From: Pseudorhodobacter turbinis
GTDB lineage: Bacteria; Pseudomonadota; Alphaproteobacteria; Rhodobacterales; Rhodobacteraceae
Direction: 5' to 3'
Assembly (NCBI RefSeq): GCF_005234135.1
Contig: NZ_CP039964.1
Coordinates: 806,001-870,000, forward strand
DNA: 64,000 nt
Positions within the stretch are counted from its first letter, which is position 1; every line of letters begins with the position of its first letter. Shown here one piece after another: positions 41,622 through 50,066 of this stretch. The notes under the pieces were generated by a model. The model had not been told where the DNA came from, did not search any database, and saw only the letters and a program-made list of their open reading frames with translations. The position numbers were made by a program, and so were the translations under genes.

Positions 41622-41772
41622 CTGCTCGCAGCCAAGGGGGCGGATGGACTAAGCCGCTCCGCGGCATTGGCGCCCAGTCGCGGCGTTCAGGATCATTTCA
41701 GCATTTTACTTTGTGATTGGCCTTTCTGGGCTGACGATCTGGGTCTTTCCCACCGTCAGACAGGAGGTTCCC

Positions 41773-42660
41773 ATGAAGGAGGAAAAGACCACCGCGCTGC
41801 GTCAGCGCATGATTGAGGACATGCAAATTCGTGGCCTCGGCGAGAAGGCCCAGAAGGCCCACATCCGGAACGTGAAGCACTTTGCCGCCTTTCTCGGACG
41901 GCCACCTGACACAGCCACCCCTAAAGACCTGCGCGCGTATCAGTTACAGATGACCAACGACGGAGTATCTGCAAGCACCTACAACGTCAGGATCATCTCG
42001 CTCCGGTTCTTCTTCGGCTTCACCTGCGGTCGCGAAGAGATGAAGCGGTTCATGCAGTTCCACCGCAAACCCCGGAAACTGCCAATTGTCCTGAGCGTCG
42101 AGGAGGTGGCTGACCTGATGGCCGCTGTGCCTGGCCCGGGGCTCAAGTATCGCGCAGCGCTTGGGATCAGCTATGGTGCAGGATTACGGGCCGCCGAGGT
42201 CTGCAACCTCAAGGTCAAGGATATCGATAGCGATCGGATGCTGATCCATGTCGATGACGGCAAGGGCGGGCGCGATCGCAAGGCCATGCTGTCGCCCAGC
42301 CTGCTGGACCTGCTGCGGGAGTATTGGCGCGAGTCCCGCCCTGAGGGGTGGCTATTTCCGGGCAAACCGAAGATCAGTCCGCTCTCGCCACGCCAGTTGA
42401 ATCGGGCCTTCACCTCAGCCAAACACATGGCAGGGATTAATAAACTGGCGACCCTGCACACATTGCGACACAGCTTCGCCACGCATCTGCTGGAGGCGAA
42501 CACGGACGTGCGGGTGATCCAGGTGTTGCTCGGGCATGCCAAGCTGACCACCACGGCGCGCTACACCCATGTGGCGACAAAGACGATCCAAAGCACCGTG
42601 AGCCCCTTTGAGCATATGAAACTATTGCAGGATGAAACCCTTCGACGAGGGTTGGAGTAG
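41773..42660 (+). CDS. XerC/D-like tyrosine recombinase companion of an IS91-type transposase
   Basis: A 295-residue tyrosine recombinase with an N-terminal SAM-like domain (AQKAHIRNVKHFAAFLGR) and a catalytic domain with GAGLRAAEVCNLKVKDID (Arg), HTLRHSFATHLLE (HxLR), LLGHAKLTTTARYTHV (His, Tyr). The ATG follows AGGAGGT. It ends 12 bases before the transposase; this pair (recombinase plus IS91 transposase) is found together in many proteobacteria. It is intact. Confidence 0.88.
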   Translation: MKEEKTTALRQRMIEDMQIRGLGEKAQKAHIRNVKHFAAFLGRPPDTATPKDLRAYQLQMTNDGVSASTYNVRIISLRFFFGFTCGREEMKRFMQFHRKPRKLPIVLSVEEVADLMAAVPGPGLKYRAALGISYGAGLRAAEVCNLKVKDIDSDRMLIHVDDGKGGRDRKAMLSPSLLDLLREYWRESRPEGWLFPGKPKISPLSPRQLNRAFTSAKHMAGINKLATLHTLRHSFATHLLEANTDVRVIQVLLGHAKLTTTARYTHVATKTIQSTVSPFEHMKLLQDETLRRGLE

Positions 42661-42672
42661 TGATCGTGGCCG

Positions 42673-43869
42673 GTGAACCGGCCAAAGCTGGAAATCGCTG
42701 ACATCTTCCGTGCCCATGGCCCTGCGTGGCGACAGGCCAATGCCGGGCATATCAGCCTCAGCCAGCTCAAGGTGATGTCGGCGATTGAAGCCTGCCGGAC
42801 CGAGGCGCTCGGCGGGCATGTGGCTGGCTGCGCCAAATGCGGCCACCACCATATCGCCTACAATTCCTGCAAGAACCGACACTGCCCCAAATGCCAGGGT
42901 CCGGCGGCGCGGGACTGGATGGCCGCACGGGCCGAGGATCTGCTGCCGGTCGAATACTTCCACGTCGTCTTCACTCTGCCAACCGAGATCGCGCAGATCG
43001 CCTACTGGAACAAGAAGGCGGTCTATGGCTTGCTGTTGAGGGCGTCGGCCGAAACGGTGATAACCATCGCCGCAGATCCGAAGCGCTTGGGCGCGCGGGT
43101 TGGCATGACCAGTGTGCTGCATACTTGGGGTTCAGCACTGACCCATCACCCTCATGTCCACATGATCGTTCCCGGCGGTGGCCTGTCGCCGGACGGTACC
43201 CGGTGGGTCTCCTGCAGGCCGGGGTTCTTTCTCCATGTGCGGGTGCTCTCCCGGCTGTTCCGGCGCCTGTTTCTGGAGGGACTGATGGCTCTGCATCACG
43301 CAGGTGAGTTGGCCTTCTTCGGCGATCTCACCGGGCTGGCGGGTGCCGATGCTTTTGCCCGTTGGCTCGCGCCGTTCCGCAAATCCGAATGGGTCGTCTA
43401 TGCCAAACCGCCCTTCGGCGGGCCTGACGCGGTGCTGGCCTATTTGAGCCGATACACCCACAGGGTGGCGATCTCCAACACCCGTCTGGTCAGCGCCGAT
43501 GCAGAGACGGTCGCCTTCCGATGGAACGATTACCGCATCAAGTCTGGTGACAGACAAAAGGTAATGCGGTTGACCACCCCCGAGTTCATACGCCGCTTCC
43601 TGATCCATGTCCTGCCCGATGGCTTCCACCGCATCCGGCACTATGGGTTGCTGGCCAACGCGACCCGCAAGGCCAATATTGCGAAGATCCGCACCCTGCT
43701 CGGGGCACCGCGCCCTGAACACGAGGCCGTGCAGCAGGAGACCGAGACCGTGCCACTCACCCTGCGCGAACCCTGCCCATGCTGCGGCGGCCCCATGCGC
43801 ATCATTGAGATCTTCCGGCGCGGCCAGAAACCCTGTTCCCGCGCGCCACCGAGGGAGCAGGCAGCATGA
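42673..43869 (+). CDS. IS91 family transposase (HUH, Y1-type)
   Basis: A rolling-circle transposase of 398 residues. The N-terminal zinc-binding region has CAKCGHHHIAYNSCKNRHCPKC; the HUH motif is HPHVHMIVPGG; the catalytic Tyr lies in YLSRYTHRVAISN. A second Cys pair (CPCCGG) is near the C-terminus. The start is GTG 42673. Such elements move without inverted repeats or target duplications, so the outer ends were not fixed; the element may run from about 41.55 to 44.2 kb. Confidence 0.9.
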   Translation: MNRPKLEIADIFRAHGPAWRQANAGHISLSQLKVMSAIEACRTEALGGHVAGCAKCGHHHIAYNSCKNRHCPKCQGPAARDWMAARAEDLLPVEYFHVVFTLPTEIAQIAYWNKKAVYGLLLRASAETVITIAADPKRLGARVGMTSVLHTWGSALTHHPHVHMIVPGGGLSPDGTRWVSCRPGFFLHVRVLSRLFRRLFLEGLMALHHAGELAFFGDLTGLAGADAFARWLAPFRKSEWVVYAKPPFGGPDAVLAYLSRYTHRVAISNTRLVSADAETVAFRWNDYRIKSGDRQKVMRLTTPEFIRRFLIHVLPDGFHRIRHYGLLANATRKANIAKIRTLLGAPRPEHEAVQQETETVPLTLREPCPCCGGPMRIIEIFRRGQKPCSRAPPREQAA

Positions 43870-44467
43870 CGAAACGCCCGATCACCGCATTGATGAAACC
43901 TCGGATCTCCCCGCAGTTCCGGCCAGGAAGCCATTTGCAAAGCGCGCCGGTCTGTAGACCGATACGCCCTGCGAACCTTCAAGTGTCGATAAATCCGCAG
44001 GCCATGCGCCTGGACCCAGTTGCAAAATGGGTCCAGGCTCCTTCCAGCCTCACGCCAGCTGCGGACACAGCCCCGACCGTCAGAGGTCTTTCCCCATAGG
44101 CTGATCCCAGACCCCCGCGGCTTCCTCCTTCCGAGGTTTGTCAACGCGGGCCGCCACCTCATGGCAGCCAACGTCATGCTGCGGCCCGCATCGAAAAACC
44201 TTCAGGATTGCAGACCTTCGCCGCAAGTGCGCCAATGTCGGTTTTAGCGAACCGTTCAACAAACGGTCGTTTTTGGAACTCTTTTGAATGGCAACTTCCG
44301 GCCCTTCTTGAATGTTCGATCAGCGACAAATATAGTGTAGATACCAATTTGGGAGTGAATGACGATGGACAAGCGCCACCGGTAATCCGGCTAACCGCCT
44401 TTGACGAGCGCACCGCTTCAGGTGAACGGCGCTCGAAATCCGTCTTCAATTCCCCAAAGGAAACCCT
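43870..44467. other. Intergenic region: 3' flank of IS91-type element and dispersed repeat
   Basis: No gene was recognised. The first part (to about 44.2 kb) is GC-rich and probably the downstream end of the IS91-type element. A 59-bp dispersed repeat lies at 44217-44275. The last 190 bases must hold the promoter of the SDR gene at 44468; an AAAGGAAACC ribosome site precedes that start. Confidence 0.5.
44217..44275 (+). repeat. Dispersed 59-bp repeat, copy 1
   Basis: TTCGCCGCAAGTGCGCCAAT...AACAAACGGTCGTTTTTG matches 57426-57484 at 57 of 59 bases in the same orientation. Each copy lies 100-200 bases before a cargo gene. Confidence 0.9.
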
Positions 44468-45262
44468 ATGCCTAAACTAACTGGAAAAACCGCCCTCGTG
44501 ACCGGTGCCGCACGCGGTATTGGCGCGGCCATTGCCCGTGCATTCGTGAATGAAGGTGCAGAAGTCATTGTCACCGATATCAATGTTGAAGGTGGTCAAG
44601 CGACCGCTGATGAAATCGGCGCGACCTTCGCTCGCCTCGACGTTGCTTCAGAGGCAGACTGGACTGCTATCGCGGAAAAATTTCCAACCCTTGATGTGGT
44701 TGTGAATAACGCGGGCGTCACAGGTCTGGAAGGTCCGTTCGACGGCCCACCACCCGCCCACGACCCTGAAAATGCACAGCTTGCAGACTGGCACGCTGTC
44801 CACGCCGTAAACCTTGACGGCACATTTCTCGGTTGTCGCTATGCAATTCGCGCCATGCGCGAAAAGGGCGCTGGCTCTATCATCAATATTTCGTCGCGCT
44901 CGGGGCTTGTCGGGATACCAATGGCCGTGGCCTATGCGTCATCCAAAGCCGCGATACGAAATCATACAAAAAGCGTGGCGCTGTATTGCGCGGGCCAGAG
45001 TCTGAATATCCGCTGCAATTCAATCCACCCAGCGGCGATCATGACCCCGATGTGGGAGCCAATGCTCGGCACTGGTCCTGATCGGGCGGAACGTGAGGCT
45101 GCGATGGTTGCTGATACGCCTATGCGGCGTTTTGGAGAGCCGGAAGAAGTCGCCGCGATTGCTGTCCTGTTGGCCTCTGATGATGCCGCCTACATGACCG
45201 GAGCAGAACTCACGGTTGATGGAGGTATCCTTGCGGGATCGGCGGCTACACCCGGTAGCTGA
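44468..45262 (+). CDS. SDR family oxidoreductase
   Basis: A 264-residue classical short-chain dehydrogenase. The motifs are [12 protein letters not shown] (cofactor), TDIN (acidic, NAD preference), VVNNAGVTG, catalytic Ser in NISSRSG and YASSKAA with Tyr and Lys. A loop of about 15 extra residues ([17 protein letters not shown]) follows the NNAG motif. It is the first cargo gene after the IS91-type module; a hairpin follows its stop. Its substrate is unknown. Confidence 0.92.
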   Translation: MPKLTGKTALVTGAARGIGAAIARAFVNEGAEVIVTDINVEGGQATADEIGATFARLDVASEADWTAIAEKFPTLDVVVNNAGVTGLEGPFDGPPPAHDPENAQLADWHAVHAVNLDGTFLGCRYAIRAMREKGAGSIINISSRSGLVGIPMAVAYASSKAAIRNHTKSVALYCAGQSLNIRCNSIHPAAIMTPMWEPMLGTGPDRAEREAAMVADTPMRRFGEPEEVAAIAVLLASDDAAYMTGAELTVDGGILAGSAATPGS

Positions 45263-45268
45263 AAAACC

Positions 45269-45298
45269 GAGGGCGGGGAGTGTCTCATCCCTGCCCTC
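45269..45298 (+). terminator. Terminator-like hairpin after the SDR gene
   Basis: GAGGGCGGGGA and TCCCTGCCCTC form an 11-bp stem with one G-U pair and an 8-base loop, starting 6 bases after the stop. No T tract follows, so termination strength is uncertain. Confidence 0.55.
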
Positions 45299-45749
45299 AC
45301 GCAATTCCGGCTCCAAAAACCCTCCTCTTTGGAGCGGTAGAACAAGCGCACGAATGACCGCGTCGAGCCTTCGCGCGCTTAAGCGTTTCGTTCCTAGCTA
45401 GCTTCAGGCCGAATCTGATAGCGCATGGCAATCGCGAGGCGGTTCCAGAGGTTCATCAGGCCAATCAGCATAGTCAAATCTGCAATCTCTTTCTGGTCGA
45501 AGAGATCAACCAAAGGATCATAGGCCGTATCAGCGGCACGACTTTCACCGATCTTTGTAACGGCATCAGCCCAGCCGAGTGCCGCCCGCTCTCGCTCCGA
45601 CCAGATCGCGGCTTCATCCCAGCCATTGAGCAGGATGAGCTTACGTTCTGATACACCCGCCCTGATCGCTGCTTGGCTATGCATATCGAGGCAAAAAGCG
45701 CATCCGTTGATTGGTCTTGTCACGCTTACGTTCCGGCCTCTCAACTCAT

Positions 45750-46607
45750 TTAGGCAGCCTTTCGTTCGAAGGCCAAGGGGCTTTTGCCACCTAACGACGA
45801 ATGCCGCCGCCGTGGATTATAGAACCCATTGATATATTGGAATATCGCCCCCTCGGCTTGGCGTCTGGTTTCCCAGCGGTTCCGCCAGATCAGCTCTGCC
45901 TTGATGGATTTGAAGAACGTTTCCACCATGGAATTATCGTAGCAATTTCCTTTTCCGCTCATCGATACTTTGAAGCCATGCTCCGAAAGACGCTTCTGAT
46001 AGTCATGTGAACAGTATTGCGATCCGCGATCCGTATGATGAATACAGCCCTTCGGTGGTTGCCGTAGGGCCACTGCCATATCCAGCGCTCGGATCGCCAA
46101 GTCGCGTTTCATCCGGTTGCTGACAGCCCAACCAATGACGCGCCGAGAATACAGATCAAGGATGACGGCCAGATAGAGCCAGCCTTCACTCGTCCAAATA
46201 TAGGATATGTCACCCGCCCATTTTTGGTTTGGACCATCCGCAGAGAAATTCTGATCCAGTAGATTGGGCGCAATGTTGAACGTGTGGTTGCTGTCAGTCG
46301 TAGCCTTGTATTTCTGGGATCTGATGATCTTGATATCGTTCTCACGCATCAAACGACCTACGCGTCGGTGCCCGACCTGCAGTCCCAACTCCTGCAGCTC
46401 TTCGGTCATACGGGGGCGGCCATAGGTTTGCAGGCTGAGACGGTGTTGTTCACGGATATGGGCCAGGATCACCATATCATCGCGCTGCCTGCGGCTCATT
46501 GGGCGGCTTCGCCATGCACGAAACCCCCGCGATGTGACCTGCATGATACGGCAGAGAAATTTCACAGGCCAAACTTCTTTCCAGGCATCGACGAAAGCAA
46601 ACCTCAT
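45750..46607 (-). CDS. IS3 family transposase OrfB (DDE domain)
   Basis: The catalytic half of an IS3-family transposase, 285 residues from the ATG. An HTH_21-like region (HIREQHRLSLQTYGRPRM) precedes the rve domain with the DDE residues in WAGDISYIW, HHTDRGSQYCS and NSMVETFFKSIKAEL. It is normally made as an OrfAB fusion through a -1 slip at 46637-46643 and overlaps orfA by four bases. It appears intact. Confidence 0.93.
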   Translation of the reverse strand: MRFAFVDAWKEVWPVKFLCRIMQVTSRGFRAWRSRPMSRRQRDDMVILAHIREQHRLSLQTYGRPRMTEELQELGLQVGHRRVGRLMRENDIKIIRSQKYKATTDSNHTFNIAPNLLDQNFSADGPNQKWAGDISYIWTSEGWLYLAVILDLYSRRVIGWAVSNRMKRDLAIRALDMAVALRQPPKGCIHHTDRGSQYCSHDYQKRLSEHGFKVSMSGKGNCYDNSMVETFFKSIKAELIWRNRWETRRQAEGAIFQYINGFYNPRRRHSSLGGKSPLAFERKAA

Positions 46608-46879
46608 CGGCTTTGGCCCGCAAAGAAGATTGCCGCCTTTTTTAACACTTCCCTCTCCTCGCGCAGCAGCCGGACTTCCTTGCGAAGGCGTGCATTCTCC
46701 TTTTCGACGTCCTCGTGAGGACCCGACATCAGATCGTCATGCTGATGCTTCTGAACCCACTTGTTCAAAGTCGAAAGACCCACGCCCAAATCTGATGCAA
46801 CTTGGGGTCGTGTTAGGCCGCTTGTAACCGCAATGCGCACTGCATCACGCCGAAACTCGTCTGTGTATCTCGTTGCCAT
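46604..46879 (-). CDS. IS3 family transposase OrfA (HTH)
   Basis: A 91-residue DNA-binding subunit with a helix-turn-helix (YTDEFRRDAVRIAV, LTRPQVASDLGVGLSTLNKWV) and a C-terminal leucine-zipper coil (ENARLRKEVRLLREEREVL). Near its end the minus strand has A-AAA-AAG (46643-46637), a classic IS3 slippery heptamer for -1 frameshifting into orfB. Confidence 0.93.
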   Translation of the reverse strand: MATRYTDEFRRDAVRIAVTSGLTRPQVASDLGVGLSTLNKWVQKHQHDDLMSGPHEDVEKENARLRKEVRLLREEREVLKKAAIFFAGQSR

Positions 46880-47292
46880 TCTTAATCTCCTTCATAGCAA
46901 GCATTGCTCGAAAGAGACCGGAACTAAACCGTGGCAAGACCAGATCTGCGAAACGCGAACCTTAACTAATTCGATCAAGGGCTTGCCAAGAGACGACCCG
47001 TAGAGATTCTGGTCTACGGCAGCGATAGCTTTGTAGGTCTCGGGTGAAACCTCTTGCGGCGAGATACGGCCTGTTTCGGTCAATGTTATGCTCCTTGAAG
47101 TTTTTCCCATGTAGCCTAAAGGGCGAACGACGTCAAAGACGGCTTCGTCCGCATAACGTATCTTGGGACGGCGCAGCAAACGCTTGTTTTTGGAAGGATA
47201 GGACTAACGTGGTCAATGTCAGCAGTGAGCCCTTAGCTGCCCGTCGGTGATCCCCACAATATCGTCATTCGGAAAACGCCTGAAAGTACCGG

Positions 47293-47347
47293 TTGACAGC
47301 TAAGGAATCCAGTTGTACCGATTGGTAAAGAGTTGTACTGAACGGTA
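47293..47347 (+). promoter_or_regulatory. Promoter with two tandem TetR-type operators
   Basis: Two 20-bp direct repeats (47311-47330, 47331-47350) each contain a near-palindrome: TACCGATTGGTA (47316-47327) and TACTGAACGGTA (47336-47347). TTGACA at 47293-47298 with a 17-base spacer puts the -10 region on the first operator. The region lies between the split CMD-like gene (minus) and the DUF1348-tetR operon (plus), so the TetR protein at 47929 likely controls it. Confidence 0.7.
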
Positions 47348-47467
47348 AAACATTTAGGCCTTCAGCGAAAAAATTGCTGGCAGCTTCGAACATTCCTAAC
47401 CGCTCTTTTTGCAAGTCCTCACGACCTGGTTTTTGCCAGCATCACTTACACTGTAAAAGGAAATGAC

Positions 47468-47932
47468 ATGTCCCGTCCCCCGATGCCCCCCTTCAGCTAT
47501 GAAACGGCGGTCGAGAAGGTTCGCTTAGCCGAAGATGGCTGGAACACGCGCAATGCGGCCAAGGTCGCTCTCGCATACACTGTCGATACGCACTGGCGTA
47601 ACCGAGCCGAGTTCGCAACTAACCGACAAGAGGCTCAAGCATTTTTGGAGCGCAAGTGGAATAAAGAGCACGAATACCGTCTCATTAAGGAACTGTGGGC
47701 GTTCACCGGCAACCGTATTGCAGTTCGCTATGCCTACGAATATCGTGATGACAGCGGGCAGTGGTTTCGTGCATACGGAAACGAAAACTGGCTTTTTGCT
47801 GATAACGGATTAATGTCGAACCGCCATGCCAGCATTAACGAAATGCCGATCACCGAGGCGGAGCGTCTGTTTCACTGGCCTATTGGGCGGCGCCCGGATG
47901 GCCATGCCTCATTGAGCGATCTGGGCCTGTGA
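47468..47932 (+). CDS. DUF1348 family (NTF2/SnoaL-like) protein
   Basis: A 154-residue member of the DUF1348 family, which has the NTF2-like cone fold. Visible are [70 protein letters not shown] and the C-terminal FHWPIGRRP, all typical. No enzyme activity is established. The stop overlaps the tetR GTG start (GTGA), so it is co-translated with its probable regulator. Confidence 0.9.
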   Translation: MSRPPMPPFSYETAVEKVRLAEDGWNTRNAAKVALAYTVDTHWRNRAEFATNRQEAQAFLERKWNKEHEYRLIKELWAFTGNRIAVRYAYEYRDDSGQWFRAYGNENWLFADNGLMSNRHASINEMPITEAERLFHWPIGRRPDGHASLSDLGL

Positions 47933-48504
47933 GTTCCAAACGCGTCCTCACTGATCGCGTCAGCGCGGTGCCAGCGTTGGCGGAGACTTTTCGCGAGTAT
48001 GGTTTCGAGGGCGCTAGCTTGGCCACGCTGACGAAGGCAACCGGCCTCGGCAAAGGCAGCCTCTACAACTTCTTTCCAGGCGGGAAGGAAGAAATGATGG
48101 AGGCCGTCCTTGCCGACATCGACCATTGGTTCACCGAAAAGATCTTCTTGCCATTGGAGCAGGTCCAAGATCCCGCAGAGGCGATCTCGTCCATGATCGA
48201 TGACGTAACAGCCTATTTCCGATCCGGCAGGCGGGTATGCCTTGTTGGTTGTCTGGGACTGAACGCCTCCGGTGCTGCGTTTGCCATTACGACGAGGAAA
48301 TACTTTGCGCGGTGGATTTCAGCGCTGTCTCATTGCCTCGAAGTCGGGAATGTTTCCCCTGATCTTGCAAGGCAGCTCGCTGAAGAAGCAGTGTCCGGCA
48401 TACAGGGAGCGATCGTATTGGCACGAGCCTTGGATGACGACACAGTTTTCCACCGCGTTCTTTGCAGGCAGCACTCGACTTTGATGGAAACAATAACTTC
48501 TTAA
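47929..48504 (+). CDS. TetR/AcrR family transcriptional regulator
   Basis: A 191-residue repressor. The N-terminal HTH has [43 protein letters not shown] in pieces typical of TetR, and the C-terminal domain is helical (TetR_C, with [12 protein letters not shown]). It starts at GTG in the overlap with the DUF1348 gene. Two tandem operators lie upstream of that operon, which suggests autoregulation. The inducer is unknown. Confidence 0.92.
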   Translation: MSSKRVLTDRVSAVPALAETFREYGFEGASLATLTKATGLGKGSLYNFFPGGKEEMMEAVLADIDHWFTEKIFLPLEQVQDPAEAISSMIDDVTAYFRSGRRVCLVGCLGLNASGAAFAITTRKYFARWISALSHCLEVGNVSPDLARQLAEEAVSGIQGAIVLARALDDDTVFHRVLCRQHSTLMETITS

Positions 48505-48855
48505 GACGGAAGCCATGCGCGTCGAAAGCAGAATGGCGGTTCGCGCGGGTGCTGCGTTAGAGTGAATGTCCCGCACACCGGACCTTAGGGCTGTGCCAAA
48601 AACGGCGGTTTTTGGCACTCATTCAAATGCAACAAGACTGCTTAAAGTGTTGAAACTGAGCCATCACAGTTCAAAGAGATTTTGCGGATCGCCAAATGTC
48701 CTGAGTGATTTGTGTTGCTGATTTTGCTTGAGCCATTCCGGCACTTTGCCCCGCCCATGCTTGCATGCTGTCTATTTTATTTTCCTTCGTAGCTGCTGAC
48801 CGCATGATCTGGGTGAGTCCGCGCTGAACTGGATAAGGTGCCGGTTTTGGCGAGT
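48505..48855. other. Intergenic stretch between tetR and an IS3-family element
   Basis: No gene was recognised. It contains a perfect 11-bp hairpin at 48593-48618 and the motif GTGAATGTCCCGC (about 48.56 kb), which resembles other intergenic repeats in the window. The right end abuts the IS at 48.86 kb. Confidence 0.5.
48593..48618. repeat. Hairpin GTGCCAAAAAC-N4-GTTTTTGGCAC
   Basis: A perfect 11-bp stem with a 4-base GGCG loop, 90 bases after the tetR stop. A shorter related hairpin, CCAAAAAC-CCTC-GTTTTTGG, occurs at 57977-57996. It may serve as a terminator (a T run is within the stem) or be part of a repeat family. Confidence 0.75.
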
Positions 48856-48931
48856 CTGCCGGTAATCCCCCCCGAAAGTAAGGGGCTGCGGAAGTAGAAT
48901 TTTCTCGGCAAGATGAACGAGGAGATTTTGA

Positions 48932-49195
48932 ATGAAAATGACCAGATATAGCGAACCCCAGATCCTTGCGATCCTGCGCCAAGCCGAAGGTGGTGTGCCG
49001 GTGGCCGAGCTTTGCCGTGAACATGGCATGAGCAATGCGTCGTTTTACAAATGGCGTGCGAAGTATGGTGGCATGGATGCATCCATGGTCAGCCAGATGA
49101 AAGCCATGGAGGAAGAGAACCGCAGGCTGAAGCGGATGTATGCAGATCTGAGCATGCAGGCGGACTTATTGAAGGAAGCCCTCGGAAAAAAGTAA
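48932..49195 (+). CDS. IS407-type OrfA (HTH)
   Basis: An 87-residue HTH_Tnp_1 protein: [40 protein letters not shown] and a coiled end ([21 protein letters not shown]). At its 3' end A6G (49186-49192) is the slippery site for -1 frameshifting into orfB. Confidence 0.92.
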   Translation: MKMTRYSEPQILAILRQAEGGVPVAELCREHGMSNASFYKWRAKYGGMDASMVSQMKAMEEENRRLKRMYADLSMQADLLKEALGKK

Positions 49196-50019
49196 CGGGG
49201 CCATCTCAGCGCCGCGAGATGGCCGAAACGGCGGTAGAGCGACGGGGCGTCAGCATCGCGCTGGCGTGCCGGGCCTTCGAGGTCAGCGAGACCTGCTATC
49301 GTTACAGCCCGAAGCTGAAAGACGAGAACGAGGTGATCGCCGATCTGCTGACAGGGCTGACGGATGCGCGCAAGACTTGGGGATTTGGCCTGTGTTTCCT
49401 GCATTTGCGCAACGTGAAGGGGCATCCGTGGAACCACAAGCGGGTCTACCGGATCTACTGTGAGCTGGAACTGAACCTGCGCATCAAGCCGCGCAAGCGG
49501 CTGAAACGGGAGAAGCCTGACGTTCTGGCGGTCCCGAACAGACCGAATGTGACCTGGTCCATGGACTTCATGGCGGATCGCCTCGGCGACGGCAGGGCTT
49601 TTCGGCTTTTGAATGTGTTGGACGACTTCAACCGCGAAGGGCTGGGGATCGAGGTTGATTTCTCGCTCCCTGCCGAACGGGTCATCCGCAGCCTTGATCG
49701 CATTATCGAATGGCGCGGAAAACCGGGCACGATCAGGGTCGACAATGGGCCGGAATATATCAGCGAAACACTGAGAAAATGGGCTGAGAAACATAGTGTT
49801 ACGATCCAGCACATCCAACCCGGACAGCCCCAGCAGAACGCCTATGTCGAGCGCTACAACCGGACGGTTCGGCATGAATGGCTGGATCAATACATCATCG
49901 AAAGCATCGAGGAGGCTCAGGATCAGGCCACACAATGGCTCTGGACATATAACAACGACCGCCCGAACATGGGCATCGGCGGCATCACACCCGCTATGAA
50001 ACTGAAAATGGCCGCGTAA
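49192..50019 (+). CDS. IS407-type OrfB, catalytic domain (frameshift-expressed)
   Basis: The catalytic half of the transposase, read in the -1 frame after the A6G slip, so the first codon given is not a start. The domain has the DDE residues in [22 protein letters not shown] and [18 protein letters not shown], and ends [15 protein letters not shown]. It is intact. A stand-alone ATG at 49219 is possible but not expected for this family. Confidence 0.92.
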   Translation, partial: VTGPSQRREMAETAVERRGVSIALACRAFEVSETCYRYSPKLKDENEVIADLLTGLTDARKTWGFGLCFLHLRNVKGHPWNHKRVYRIYCELELNLRIKPRKRLKREKPDVLAVPNRPNVTWSMDFMADRLGDGRAFRLLNVLDDFNREGLGIEVDFSLPAERVIRSLDRIIEWRGKPGTIRVDNGPEYISETLRKWAEKHSVTIQHIQPGQPQQNAYVERYNRTVRHEWLDQYIIESIEEAQDQATQWLWTYNNDRPNMGIGGITPAMKLKMAA

Positions 50020-50066
50020 GTTCTACAGATGCACCCCGTTAAAAAGGGGGCGATTACCCTATGAGT

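Larger units (their letters stand above)
45712..46942 (-). mobile_element. IS3-family insertion sequence (1,231 bp) with GAT target duplication
   Basis: The ends are imperfect inverted repeats: TGGTCTTGTCACG... at 45712 and TGGTCTTGCCACG... read inward from 46942, with GTTCCGG also shared. The flanking bases 45709-45711 and 46943-46945 are both GAT, a 3-bp target duplication. Removing the element and one GAT restores the split gene. It carries orfA and orfB with a frameshift site. Confidence 0.92.
45394..47083 (-). pseudogene. Carboxymuconolactone decarboxylase (AhpD-like) gene split by an IS3-family element
   Basis: The N-terminal part is encoded by 47083-46943 (TLTETGRISPQEVSP...LIELVKVRVSQI) and the C-terminal part by 45711-45394 (NGCAFCLDMHSQAAIRAGVS...). 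Joined across the IS they give the family sequence SQI-NGCAFC, including the CxxC-type active site region (CAFCLDMH). The reading is intact apart from the insertion. The probable start is TTG 47083, 7 bases after GGAG. The family includes peroxidase-like and decarboxylase proteins; the native role is unknown. Confidence 0.88.
48856..50062 (+). mobile_element. IS3-family (IS407-type) insertion sequence, about 1.2 kb
   Basis: The ends share GGTAATC-N-CCCCC in inverted orientation (48861 and 50058 inward), followed by partly matching TAA, GGG, TGC and GTAGAA blocks. GAGT occurs immediately outside both suggested ends (48852-48855 and 50063-50066), a possible 4-bp target duplication, but the end alignment is off by one base, so borders are tentative. 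It carries orfA and orfB. Its right end abuts the decayed IS256 element. Confidence 0.75.
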
